Counted from the stretch's first letter, positions 7,396 to 15,752 are shown. The stretch: DNA of 25,611 nucleotides from Hyphomicrobiales bacterium (GCA_003164375.1 PLTE01000029.1:3283-28893), one strand, 5' to 3'. Translations and numbers: made by a program. Notes: generated by a model not told the origin, from the letters alone.

Positions 7396-8325
7396 ATGCG
7401 GGTTGTTGTCGTCGGTCTAGGCGTTCAAGGCTACAAGCGACGGCGCTTTGCCGGCAGCGATTTCGTCTGCTCCGCCGACGTTCGCAATCCCGACGCGGAC
7501 TTTCGCGATGTGCGCGAGGTGGCGCTCGACAGATTCGATGCTGCGCTGCTGTGCGTTCCCGACGCCGCCAAAGTCGAATTGCTCGACTATCTCGTCGAGC
7601 ACGGCAAGCATGCGCTCGTCGAAAAGCCGCTGGTTGCCGAAGACGAGGCGGTGCTGGCGCGGCTCGAACAGAATGCGCGGCGACGGGGGGTAGTGCTGTA
7701 CACCGCCTATAACCACCGCTTCGAGCCGCATTTCGTACGCATGCGCGATCTCGTCAATTCAGGCGCGCTCGGCAAGATCTATCGCTGCCGTATGTTTTAC
7801 GGCAACGGCACGGCGCGCCTGGTTCGCAATTCGGACTGGCGCGATCAGGGCGCCGGCGTCCTCGACGACCTCGGTTCGCATGTGCTCGATACCGCGCGGT
7901 TCTGGTTCGGCGACATCGGTCACGAATTCTCGATCGTGTCGACCGATCGGTTCGAGAACCGCAGCCCTGACCACGTCGTCTTTGTGTCGCGGGGCTGGCC
8001 GCGCCTCGAGTTCGAAATGACCTTGCTGAGCTGGCGCAATCACTTCACCTGCGACGTTTTCGCCGAGAACGGCAGCGCGCATATCAACTCGCTGTGTAAA
8101 TGGGGCCCGTCTGAATTTGCCCACCGCGTGCGCGTACTGCCGAGCGGCCGTCCGCCCGAGCAATCGGTGACGCTGGTCGAGGAAGATCCGACCTGGGCGC
8201 TCGAATACGAGCATTTCAAGTCGCTGTGCCGGGAGCGTCGTCCGACCGACTTGGCGAACGACATCTGGCTCAATCGCGTGCTGCGCAAGCTCGGCGCCGA
8301 GGCGTCGGAAATGGCCGAGGCGTGA
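7396..8325 (+). CDS. Gfo/Idh/MocA-family oxidoreductase
   Basis: The 309-residue protein starts with an NAD(P)-binding segment VVVVGLGVQGYKRR and has the family's VEKPL motif with lysine K77. The later TAYNHRFEPHFVRMRDLV and GAGVLDDLGSHVLDTARFW blocks include the usual catalytic Asp/His pattern (DLGSHVLD). Such enzymes reduce a keto-sugar or oxidise a hydroxyl group with NAD(P), on free, phosphorylated or nucleotide-linked sugars. The Rossmann part is shortened: the segment between the dinucleotide site and CVPDAAK has only about 35 residues. The ATG lies seven bases after the kinase stop. The gene's TGA overlaps the GTG of the next gene. Substrate unknown. Confidence 0.87.
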   Translation: MRVVVVGLGVQGYKRRRFAGSDFVCSADVRNPDADFRDVREVALDRFDAALLCVPDAAKVELLDYLVEHGKHALVEKPLVAEDEAVLARLEQNARRRGVVLYTAYNHRFEPHFVRMRDLVNSGALGKIYRCRMFYGNGTARLVRNSDWRDQGAGVLDDLGSHVLDTARFWFGDIGHEFSIVSTDRFENRSPDHVVFVSRGWPRLEFEMTLLSWRNHFTCDVFAENGSAHINSLCKWGPSEFAHRVRVLPSGRPPEQSVTLVEEDPTWALEYEHFKSLCRERRPTDLANDIWLNRVLRKLGAEASEMAEA

Positions 8326-9602
8326 GCAAGCCAGTCATCGGTTATGCCGGGATGACCCATCTCGGTCTGCTGTCAGCCAGTGCCGCGGCGGCCCAAGGCT
8401 TTCGCACGGTCGCATTTGACGCAGATAAGGCGTTGGTCGGGCGATTGAACGGCGGCGAGCTTCCCGTCAACGAGCCGGGCCTGCCCGAACTCATCGCGGA
8501 GTATCGAGGCGATCTCGTATTCAGTGCCGACGTCGCCGCGCTCGGTGAATGCGATGTGGTCTACGTCGCGGTCGACGTCCCGACCAACGATCGCGGCGAC
8601 AGCGATCTTGCTCCGATTAAGGCCATGGTGGAGCGCGTGCAGCCGATTCTCGGCGCCGGCGCGTTGCTGATAATTCTGTCGCAAGTGCCGCCGGGCTATA
8701 CGCGCGCGCTGCCGGTTCCGGCCGATCGGCTCTATTATCAAGTCGAAACGCTGGTGTTCGGACGCGCGGTGGAGCGCGCGACCAGACCTGAGCGCTTTAT
8801 CATCGGCTGTGCCGATCCGCGCCGGCCGATTGCCGGTGCTCTCAAGGCTTTTCTCGAATCGTTTTCTTGTCCGATCCTGCCAATGGCGTATGAGAGCGCG
8901 GAGCTGGCCAAGATCAGCATCAATTTCTGTCTGGTCGCCTCGATCGCCGTCGCCAACACCTTGGCGGAAGTTTGCGAGCGCGTCGGCGCCGACTGGTCCG
9001 ATATCGCGCCGGCGCTGAAACTCGACAAACGGATCGGGCCGGGTGCCTATCTCAGCCCGGGCCTCGGCATCGCCGGCGGTAATCTGGAACGGGATCTGCG
9101 CACCATCGTGCAGATCGGCGAAGCGAAGAATACCGATGTCGGGGTGGTCAAGGCGTGGCTCGCCAACTCCGCGCATCGCAAGGAGTGGACCTGGCAAGTG
9201 CTGCGGGATCACGCATTGACGGTCGATCCCGGCGCCACCATCGCCGTGCTCGGGTTGGCCTACAAGGAGAACACGCACTCCACGAAAAACTCACCGTCGC
9301 TGGCACTGCTGGCGCATCTGCAGGGACGTAAGGTGAAAGTGCACGATCCCGTGGTGCCCGCCACGGTCGCGCCCTGGACCGCGGGGGCCGCGGATCCATT
9401 GGCCGCCGCGAGCGGCGCCGACGTCCTGGTGATCGCGACACCGTGGCCGCAATATCGCGAGCTGCGTCCAGCGGATCTCGCCCGGGTGATGAAGGGACGA
9501 ACGGTGCTCGACCCCTATCGCGTTCTCGACGGCCAAGCCTGCGCGGCAGAGGGCCTGACTTATTACACGCTCGGCACGCCGCCACTGGTCCCGGCAGCCT
9601 GA
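8322..9602 (+). CDS. UDP-glucose/GDP-mannose dehydrogenase-like protein lacking the catalytic cysteine
   Basis: The 426-residue protein spans all three domains of the UDP-glucose/GDP-mannose dehydrogenase family. The N-terminal block is IGYAGMTHLGLLSA. The central helix AELAKISINFCLVASIAVANTLAEV keeps the active-site Lys (K197) and Asn (N201). The C-terminal domain has VLGLAYKENTHSTKNSP and ADVLVIATPW. The active-site loop that normally reads GFGGSCFPKD is here GLGIAGGNLERD, so the thiohemiacetal-forming cysteine is an asparagine (N254). The DGRN motif has become DPYR, and the usual DDxR is STK. A normal four-electron oxidation to a uronic acid is therefore not expected. It may do a single oxidation, an epimerisation or another NAD-dependent step (inference). 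The GTG start overlaps the upstream stop (GTGA). Confidence 0.85.
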   Translation: MSKPVIGYAGMTHLGLLSASAAAAQGFRTVAFDADKALVGRLNGGELPVNEPGLPELIAEYRGDLVFSADVAALGECDVVYVAVDVPTNDRGDSDLAPIKAMVERVQPILGAGALLIILSQVPPGYTRALPVPADRLYYQVETLVFGRAVERATRPERFIIGCADPRRPIAGALKAFLESFSCPILPMAYESAELAKISINFCLVASIAVANTLAEVCERVGADWSDIAPALKLDKRIGPGAYLSPGLGIAGGNLERDLRTIVQIGEAKNTDVGVVKAWLANSAHRKEWTWQVLRDHALTVDPGATIAVLGLAYKENTHSTKNSPSLALLAHLQGRKVKVHDPVVPATVAPWTAGAADPLAAASGADVLVIATPWPQYRELRPADLARVMKGRTVLDPYRVLDGQACAAEGLTYYTLGTPPLVPAA

Positions 9603-9612
9603 ACAAAGGCCT

Positions 9613-10497
9613 ATGCTGCGTCATCACAACACCACGCCCGGCCTGCCCGCCCGCTCGGTGATTCTCGGCGCGGGCGGATTTATCGGTGGCGCTACCTTAC
9701 GCAAGCTCGGCGGTTCGGGCGGCGCGGTGCTCGGACTTGGCCGCAAGGAATTCGATCTTTTGGACGATCGCGCCGCTCTTGATCTCGCGACCCAGCTGCA
9801 TTCGGAGGACGCGCTCGTCATCGTGGCGGCGCGCGCGCCCTGCAAGACGCCGGCGATGATGCTGGAAAACATCAGGATGATGGCGGCGGTCTGCGACGCT
9901 GTGGCGAAACGCCCGGTAGCGCATCTTGTCTATATTAGCTCCGACGCGGTCTATGCCGACGGCCCATTGCCGCTGAGCGAGATCTCGGCAGCGGCGCCGA
10001 CAAGCCTGCACGGCGCCATGCATCTGGCGCGCGAACAAATGCTCCAAGCCGCCGCGGGCGCGACGCCGCTCGCTGTGTTGCGGCCGACCCTGGTTTACGG
10101 CGCAGGCGACCCGCACAACGGCTATGGGCCGAATAAATTCCGCCGCCAGGCTAATCGGGGCGAGGCCATCGTCTTATTCGGTGAGGGCGAGGAGCGCCGC
10201 GATCACGTCGACGTCGACGACATTGCCGAGATTGTCCGCCTGGTGCTCGAGCATCGTTCGGCGGGCGTGCTCAATATCGCAACCGGAACAGTCGCAAGCT
10301 TTCGCGCGCTCGCCGACAAAGCGGTCGCTCTGTCGCCGTGCAAAGTTGAGATCAAAGGTTCGCCACGCAGCGGGCCAATGCCGCACAACGGTTATCGGTC
10401 GTTCGATCCCGCGGCGACACTGCAATCCTTTCCAAACTTTCGCTACACCGCGATCGACGACGGGCTTGAGCGGGCGCAGCGGCAGGAATTCGGCTGA
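9613..10497 (+). CDS. NAD-dependent epimerase/dehydratase-like SDR with an altered active site
   Basis: The 294-residue protein has the SDR dinucleotide motif GAGGFIG (19-25), a YISSDAVYADGPLP segment with the usual serines (S109/S110) and the C-terminal VLRPTLVYGAGDPHNGYG and RRDHVDVDDIAEIV blocks. Where an extended SDR has YxxxK, this protein reads HGAMH: both the tyrosine and the lysine are histidines (H133, H137). The fold is therefore clear but the chemistry is not. It may be a reductase with another acid/base pair, or a partner or structural protein. The ATG has AAAGG upstream and lies ten bases after the previous stop. Its TGA overlaps the next ATG by one base. Confidence 0.82.
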   Translation: MLRHHNTTPGLPARSVILGAGGFIGGATLRKLGGSGGAVLGLGRKEFDLLDDRAALDLATQLHSEDALVIVAARAPCKTPAMMLENIRMMAAVCDAVAKRPVAHLVYISSDAVYADGPLPLSEISAAAPTSLHGAMHLAREQMLQAAAGATPLAVLRPTLVYGAGDPHNGYGPNKFRRQANRGEAIVLFGEGEERRDHVDVDDIAEIVRLVLEHRSAGVLNIATGTVASFRALADKAVALSPCKVEIKGSPRSGPMPHNGYRSFDPAATLQSFPNFRYTAIDDGLERAQRQEFG

Positions 10498-11153
10498 TGC
10501 CGCACGTTAACTTGTTGCGCGCTTTGCCCAAGACCAAACGCAATATTCAAAAGCGCGCGGAGGGCAAGGATCCCGCCGTCATCGCCATCGCCAAGCAATA
10601 CGGCGAGATGTATTGGGACGGCCCCCGCGAATACGGCTACGGCGGCTATCGCGACGACGGTCGCTGGCATCCGGTGGCGCGCGATATCATCGCGCATTTT
10701 GGCTTGAAGCCTGGTATGCGCGTGCTCGACGTCGGCTGCGGCAAGGGCTTTTTGGTCAAGGCGCTGTTGGCGGAATGCCCGGGGCTCGAAGCCTTCGGCC
10801 TCGACATTTCGCTCTATGCGCTGATGCACTGCGCGCCCGAAGTGATCGGTCGTCTGCATCTCGGCACCGCTGAAAAGTTGCCGTTTCCGGATGGTTCGTT
10901 CGACTGCGTCTTGTCGCTCAACACCATCCATAATTTCCCACGGCCGCGCGCGGTGATCGCGATGCGCGAGATCCAGCGGCTGAGCCGCGGCCGCGCCTTC
11001 GTCCAGGTTGACTCTTACCTCACGCCCCAGCAGAAGGAGATCTTCGAAAGCTGGGTGCTGACGGCGGAATATCATGATTTTCCAGATGGTTGGCTGGAGG
11101 TCTTCGCCGCGGCCGGCTATACCGGCGACTATGATTGGACGATTATCGAGTAG
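10497..11153 (+). CDS. Class I SAM-dependent methyltransferase
   Basis: The 218-residue protein has motif I VLDVGCGKGFLVKAL (76-90), the acidic post-I strand FGLDIS, and the motif IV region FPDGSFDCVLSLNTIHNFPRP. This is a seven-strand Rossmann methyltransferase of the Methyltransf_11/25 type. The N-terminal ~60 residues (YGEMYWDGPREYGYGGYRDDGRW) are aromatic and glycine-rich and probably shape the substrate site. It most likely O- or N-methylates a sugar or sugar intermediate, but the acceptor cannot be read from sequence. The gene overlaps the preceding stop by one base and shares the operon with the sugar enzymes. Confidence 0.85.
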   Translation: MPHVNLLRALPKTKRNIQKRAEGKDPAVIAIAKQYGEMYWDGPREYGYGGYRDDGRWHPVARDIIAHFGLKPGMRVLDVGCGKGFLVKALLAECPGLEAFGLDISLYALMHCAPEVIGRLHLGTAEKLPFPDGSFDCVLSLNTIHNFPRPRAVIAMREIQRLSRGRAFVQVDSYLTPQQKEIFESWVLTAEYHDFPDGWLEVFAAAGYTGDYDWTIIE

Positions 11154-11186
11154 CGCCGCGGACACGCGGTCGGGAAGGAATTTTTG

Positions 11187-12179
11187 ATGGGCAAGAGGTA
11201 CGCGATATTGGGCGGCGGCGGATCGTTCGGAATCCATTCCGCGCTGTATTTGCTGGATCATGCCGATCCGGAGCTGGTGATGGGGATCGGCCGCAATTTG
11301 ATGCGGCCGGAGCCGTTTTCGCTCAATATCGAAAAGCGGCCACGCTACGAGTATCACGCTTATCACGTCACCTACGAACTCGATCTCCTGCTCGAACTGC
11401 TCGATCGCAAGAAGCCGCAGGTCATCGTCAATTTTGCAGCCCAAGGCGAGGGCGCGGTATCGTGGAAACATTCGTGGCGCTTTTTCGAAACCAATTCGAT
11501 GGCATTGGCGCGGCTTTCGGAAGAGCTGATGAAGCGGGACTGGCTGGAGCGCTTTATTCAGATCGGCACCTCGGAAATGTACGGCTCGGTCGAGCACGCA
11601 ACCACGGAGGAGGAGCCGATCAAGCCGTCGAGCCCCTATGCCGCATCCAAAGTGGCTTTCGATATGTATCTGCTCTCGGTGCACAAGTTCCTCAAATTCC
11701 CGATGAACATCATCCGGCCGTCCAACGCTTATTGTCCCGGTCAGTTGCTGCATCGGGTGATTCCGAAGGCGGTGATCTGCGGCTTGAAGGGCGAGAAGCT
11801 GCCGCTGCATGGCGGCGGCCGTGCCGAAAAGTCCTATATTCACGCTCGCGATCTCGGCCGCGCCATCCATATGGTGTCGGAAAAGGCGCCGCTGGGCAAA
11901 GTCTACAATGCCGGTCCCGCGCTGCCGACCTCGATCCGCGAAGTGGTCGAGCGCACCGCCAAGGCGCTGGGCGTGCCGTTCGATCAATTATGCGAAGTTA
12001 CTGGCGATCGGCTTGGTCAAGATTCGCGCTATTGGCTCGACTCCTCGGCGATCAAGCGCGATATCGGCTGGGAGCCGCAGATCGGCTGGGACGAGGGGCT
12101 TGCGGAAATGGTCGCCTGGGGCCGCAAATATTTCGACGAACTCAAGACTTGGCCAACCGGCTATACTCTGCGTGCGTGA
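11187..12179 (+). CDS. Extended SDR, NDP-sugar 4,6-dehydratase-like
   Basis: The 330-residue protein has a dinucleotide motif GGGGSFG (9-15), the segment VIVNFAAQGEGAVSWKH, the active-site triad block GTSEMYG with E130, and YxxxK as Y151/K155 (SSPYAASKVAFD). The TSE pattern is that of GDP-mannose 4,6-dehydratase (TSELYG) and RmlB-type (TDEVYG) dehydratases. It keeps the glutamate used in water elimination, which separates it from plain epimerases. The substrate could be GDP-, dTDP- or UDP-linked. I chose the ATG at 11187 over the in-frame TTG at 11184 because GGAAGGAA lies upstream at the right distance. The product could feed the aminotransferase at 13969 (inference). Confidence 0.87.
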   Translation: MGKRYAILGGGGSFGIHSALYLLDHADPELVMGIGRNLMRPEPFSLNIEKRPRYEYHAYHVTYELDLLLELLDRKKPQVIVNFAAQGEGAVSWKHSWRFFETNSMALARLSEELMKRDWLERFIQIGTSEMYGSVEHATTEEEPIKPSSPYAASKVAFDMYLLSVHKFLKFPMNIIRPSNAYCPGQLLHRVIPKAVICGLKGEKLPLHGGGRAEKSYIHARDLGRAIHMVSEKAPLGKVYNAGPALPTSIREVVERTAKALGVPFDQLCEVTGDRLGQDSRYWLDSSAIKRDIGWEPQIGWDEGLAEMVAWGRKYFDELKTWPTGYTLRA

Positions 12180-12189
12180 GGAAGTAGGC

Positions 12190-13032
12190 GTGGACGCGAC
12201 CATCGCAACGCTGCGACGTAACAGCCTCGACGTCGCTGCGGCGCGGCGGCGCTGTCTCGGCTACCGCCGCCGCATTCTCGATATTTCGCAGCAGGTCGGT
12301 GCGTTGCACATTGCGCCGGCGTTCTCCTGCACCGAAATCACCGACATTCTCTACAACAACCTGATGCGCCGGGAGACCGATGGCGGATATCGCGACGTCT
12401 TTCTGATGTCCAAGGGTCATGGTTGCATGATCCAATACGTCATTCTCGAAGAGCAAGGCGTCCTCTCCCGTTCCGACCTCGACGCCTACTGCAAGCCAAA
12501 TGGCCGTCTTGGCGCGCATCCCGATTACGAGACGCCGGGAATTGCCGCGTCGACAGGGTCGTTAGGCCACGGGCTCGGCATGGCAACCGGCCAGGCCTAC
12601 GCCGAAAAGCTCAAAAACTCCGATGTGCTGATCTACTGCGTGCTGTCCGACGGCGAATTCCAGGAAGGCTCGACCTGGGAAGCGATGATGATGGCGGCCA
12701 ATCTCAAGCTCGACAATCTTATCGCCTTCATGGATTTTAACGATTTCGGCGGTCTCGAACGGATGAGCGACGGTCATCCGGCGTTCTATCCGCTGGTGCC
12801 CAAGGCCGAATCTTTTGGCTGGGAGGCGGTCGAAGTCGACGGTCACGACGAGGCGGCGATGCACGAGGCGGTCATGGCCCGCCGCGGCGGACGCCCCATG
12901 CTTCTGGTGTGTCGTACCGTTAAGGGCAAGGGTATTTCGTTCATGGAGAACGTTCCCATTTGGCACTATCGGTCGCCCAACAAGGAAGAATACATCCAGG
13001 GCCTCAAGGAGCTGGCGAGCGCGCCGCTATGA
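12190..13032 (+). CDS. Transketolase, N-terminal (TPP-binding) subunit
   Basis: The 280-residue protein matches the first half of transketolase. It has LMSKGHG (76-78 = KGH), the glycine-rich ASTGSLGHGLGMATG, and the thiamine-diphosphate/Mg motif SDGEFQEGSTWEA (from residue 153) followed by D182 and N184 in MDFNDFGG. The usual GDGE is SDGE here. Transketolase moves a two-carbon glycolaldehyde unit between ketose and aldose phosphates. In split enzymes this subunit pairs with a C-terminal subunit, encoded next with an ATGA overlap. The GTG at 12190 is preceded by GAAGTAGG and lies ten bases after the SDR stop. Being inside a sugar-nucleotide operon, it probably serves a special precursor and not the central pentose-phosphate pathway (inference). 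Confidence 0.9.
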   Translation: MDATIATLRRNSLDVAAARRRCLGYRRRILDISQQVGALHIAPAFSCTEITDILYNNLMRRETDGGYRDVFLMSKGHGCMIQYVILEEQGVLSRSDLDAYCKPNGRLGAHPDYETPGIAASTGSLGHGLGMATGQAYAEKLKNSDVLIYCVLSDGEFQEGSTWEAMMMAANLKLDNLIAFMDFNDFGGLERMSDGHPAFYPLVPKAESFGWEAVEVDGHDEAAMHEAVMARRGGRPMLLVCRTVKGKGISFMENVPIWHYRSPNKEEYIQGLKELASAPL

Positions 13033-13949
13033 GAAATCGATTCGCCGACACGTTCTACGAATTGGGAAAGGCCGATCCGCGGCTTTGCGTCGTGGTGGCC
13101 GATATTTCACCGGCAGGTTCGATCGCTAAATTTCGCAATGAGTTTCCGCGCCGCTTCGTCAATACCGGCGTGTCCGAGCAAATCATGATCGGTATGACTG
13201 CCGGCATGGCGCAGCGCGGACTCAAGCCGTTTGCCTACACGATCGCGACCTTCACGCTTTATCGTCCGTTCGAGATGGTGCGCGACGACCTGTGTTATCA
13301 GAACCTCCCCGTTACCGTGGTCGGCATCGGCGGCGGCGTGACCTACTCGACGCTCGGAGCGACGCACCACGCTCAGGAAGATGTCGCAATTGCCAGCGCC
13401 ATTCCTAACCTATCCGTCGTCGCACCCTGCGATCCAAGCGAGGTTGAGGCTGCGACGCGCTGGTGCGCCGCGCAGGACCAGGGGCCGGTTTATCTCCGGC
13501 TGGGTAAAGCCGGCGAGCCCGATCTCTCAAAAGCGGCGCTTGATCCTTGGGTATTTGGCAAGGTCCGCCGGCTGCGCGAGGGCCGCGATGTATGCATCTT
13601 GTCGTACGGCCCCATCATGAAGCGCGCCTTTGCGCTTGCGGAGCGATTTGAAGCATCCGGCAAAAGCGCGGCGATTGTTTCGGTCCATACGCTCAAGCCG
13701 CTCGACCGCGAAGGACTAGCCCGGATTCTGCAAACCTATGCCCATGTCGTGGTCATCGAGGAATGTGCGCCGAACGGCAGCTTGGCGATGCGCGTAAAGG
13801 AGCTGGCATGGGACACCGATGTCACTTGCCGGATCGACGCGTTCACGCTCAAGGATGCCTTCATTCACTGCTACGGCAGCCATGACGACATTCTCGACGC
13901 CCATGGACTTGGCGTGTCCGAGTTGACCGCCCGCCTCGGCCTTCAATGA
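13029..13949 (+). CDS. Transketolase, C-terminal (pyrimidine-binding) subunit
   Basis: The 306-residue protein is the second half of a split transketolase. It holds the conserved NTGVSEQ with the catalytic glutamate E50, the aromatic block YTIATFTLYRPFEMVRDD, and the GGVTYSTLGATHHAQED segment, followed by SVVAPCDPSEV. The C-terminal third (VCILSYGPIMKRAFALAE, VHTLKPLD, VVVIEECAPNGSL) is the usual transketolase C-terminal domain. It overlaps the TPP-binding subunit by four bases (ATGA), so equal amounts are expected. Similar two-gene transketolases are used in branched-sugar (apulose) catabolism and in some polysaccharide loci. The sugar handled here is unknown. Confidence 0.9.
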   Translation: MRNRFADTFYELGKADPRLCVVVADISPAGSIAKFRNEFPRRFVNTGVSEQIMIGMTAGMAQRGLKPFAYTIATFTLYRPFEMVRDDLCYQNLPVTVVGIGGGVTYSTLGATHHAQEDVAIASAIPNLSVVAPCDPSEVEAATRWCAAQDQGPVYLRLGKAGEPDLSKAALDPWVFGKVRRLREGRDVCILSYGPIMKRAFALAERFEASGKSAAIVSVHTLKPLDREGLARILQTYAHVVVIEECAPNGSLAMRVKELAWDTDVTCRIDAFTLKDAFIHCYGSHDDILDAHGLGVSELTARLGLQ

Positions 13950-13968
13950 GCATCCCCTTGGAGTTCGC

Positions 13969-15195
13969 ATGAGCACGGCCACCGCCGGCCGCAATACGGT
14001 GCGGCTGGCAATCGACGGTGGCGAGCCGGTTCGCAGCCGGCCGATGCCGGCGCGCTTTGCGCTCGGCGATGCCGAAGTCACTCAGATCCACGAAGTGATC
14101 GCGCATTATCAGCAGAAGAAGGTCGATCCTGGCTACGCCGGCGTCTACGAGAAGGCCTATACCGACGCCTTCGTCAAATTCATGGGCGGCGGCTATGCCG
14201 ACGCGGTCGCGACCGGTACCGCATCCCTCTATATCGCGGTCGCAGCCCTCGATCTGCCGCCCGACAGCGAGGTGATCGTGTCGCCGGTGACCGACCCCGG
14301 CTCGCTATCGTCGATCATCCTCAACCGCTTGGTGCCGTGTGTCGCCGACAGTGAGCCCGGCACGTTCAATATGGGACCCGAGCAGTTCGTTGCCCGGATC
14401 ACGCCGAAGACCCGCGCGGTCATGCTGGTGCACTCGCTCGGACGCGCCGCGGACGTTGCTGGCGTGGTGAAGGAAGCGCATGCACGCGACATTCGCGTCA
14501 TCGAAGATTGCAGCCAGTCGCACGGCGCCCGGGTCAAAGGTCGGCCAATCGGCAATTTCGGCGACATCGCCGCGTTCTCGACCATGTATCGCAAGGCGCA
14601 TATGACCGGCGGGGCGGGCGGCGTCGTGTTCTCCAACGACATCGACCTGCATCATCGTGCGCTCGCGCTTGCCGACCGCGGCAAACCGTCATGGCGAGCG
14701 GACTTCGACGACCGCAATCCGAACCAGTTCCTGTTTCCGGCGCTTAACTTTCACACCGACGAAATCTCCTGCGGCATCGGCATTGCTTCGCTGCGGAGGC
14801 TGTCGGACACGCTGTTGAAACGTCTTACGTTTCTCGCCGAGCTAACCGGGCGTCTCAAGGATCGCGCCGATATTTGCAAGCCGTACGGGTATTCGCCGAA
14901 CGACGCGCCGTTCGTCTATCCAATCGTCGTCGACCTTGATCGGATCTCCTGCAGCGCGGAGCACTTTGCCAATGCCGTGCTCGCTGAGGGCATCGGGCTC
15001 AATCCGCATTACCAATATCTTGTGTCCGACTGGCCTTGGCTGAAGTCGTATCTGCCAGACGACTTCAACACGCCTAATGCTCGCGCCATGCGCGACCGCT
15101 CGTTCATTCTTTATCTCAACGAAAATTACGGCAATTCGGAAGCGGCCGACTGCACCAAGGCGATAGTTAAGGTCGAAAACTATTTCGCCCGCTGA
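13969..15195 (+). CDS. DegT/DnrJ/EryC1/StrS-family PLP aminotransferase
   Basis: The 408-residue protein has the sugar-aminotransferase pattern: ATGTASLYIAV near residue 81 for phosphate binding, VIEDCSQSHGAR with the PLP-pyridine aspartate D180, and the Schiff-base lysine K209 in FSTMYRKAHMTGGAGG. The loop after the lysine carries one extra residue compared with the usual K-x4-GEGG, and the Glu is absent, so substrate handling may differ. Members use glutamate or glutamine to aminate a keto group of an NDP-sugar, often the 4-keto product of a 4,6-dehydratase such as that encoded at 11187. The N-terminal GGEPVRSRPMPAR is typical of the AHBA-synthase/StsC-like branch. TTGGAG precedes the ATG. 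Confidence 0.87.
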   Translation: MSTATAGRNTVRLAIDGGEPVRSRPMPARFALGDAEVTQIHEVIAHYQQKKVDPGYAGVYEKAYTDAFVKFMGGGYADAVATGTASLYIAVAALDLPPDSEVIVSPVTDPGSLSSIILNRLVPCVADSEPGTFNMGPEQFVARITPKTRAVMLVHSLGRAADVAGVVKEAHARDIRVIEDCSQSHGARVKGRPIGNFGDIAAFSTMYRKAHMTGGAGGVVFSNDIDLHHRALALADRGKPSWRADFDDRNPNQFLFPALNFHTDEISCGIGIASLRRLSDTLLKRLTFLAELTGRLKDRADICKPYGYSPNDAPFVYPIVVDLDRISCSAEHFANAVLAEGIGLNPHYQYLVSDWPWLKSYLPDDFNTPNARAMRDRSFILYLNENYGNSEAADCTKAIVKVENYFAR

Positions 15196-15217
15196 TCGGT
15201 TAGAACCGCGATCCACC

Positions 15218-15703
15218 GTGCTGCCCAGGTACTTTCTCACCGACTCCTATCCCATTCGCGGCGATGACGCGGTTGCTGCGATCATCACGGTCGAGAATGG
15301 CCGTTACCTGATGCAATTGCGCGACGATATTCCGCGCATCTTCTATCCGGGCCATTGGGGCTGCTTCGGCGGCGCGGTGGGGCCGGGCGAAAGCGGGCTC
15401 GACGCATTGCGGCGCGAGCTTGCGGAAGAACTGGAGATGCAAGCGTTGATCGCGGAGCAATTCGTCAGACTCGATTTCGACCTCAGCCAGCTTGGCCAAA
15501 AGCAGTGCTACCGGACCTATTACGAAATCAAGGTGACGGAGGCCGAGGTCGCCAAGTTCGTTCTGCACGAGGGGGCCGAGATGCGCCTGCTTGCGCCGCC
15601 CGAGCTGTTTGAGTTGCGGTTGACTCCTTACGATTCGTTTGCGCTGTGGCTGCATTATGCCCGCAACCGCTTCGGTTCATCCGCGCCCATTGAACCTGAG
15701 TGA
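15218..15703 (+). CDS. Nudix hydrolase
   Basis: The 161-residue protein contains a full Nudix box at residues 52-74 with the metal-binding GPGE...RRELAEE core. The final glycine of the consensus is a glutamate. Nudix enzymes cleave nucleoside diphosphates linked to another group. In sugar loci they often hydrolyse NDP-sugars (as GDP-mannose mannosyl hydrolase does) or clean up side products. The closing LTPYDSFALWLHYARNRF is compatible with this. The GTG at 15218 begins 22 bases after the aminotransferase stop. The substrate is not known; a role in clearing a wrong nucleotide sugar is an inference from the context. Confidence 0.85.
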   Translation: MLPRYFLTDSYPIRGDDAVAAIITVENGRYLMQLRDDIPRIFYPGHWGCFGGAVGPGESGLDALRRELAEELEMQALIAEQFVRLDFDLSQLGQKQCYRTYYEIKVTEAEVAKFVLHEGAEMRLLAPPELFELRLTPYDSFALWLHYARNRFGSSAPIEPE

Positions 15704-15752
15704 CGTTCTTCGAATCTTAGCGTTTGGCGATATCATAAAATCGAGAGAATTC

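Noticed and set aside
10443..11987. Minus-strand open frame of 514 codons across the methyltransferase and dehydratase genes
   Set aside because: The plus-strand frames encode clear enzymes with intact motifs; the antisense product has none.
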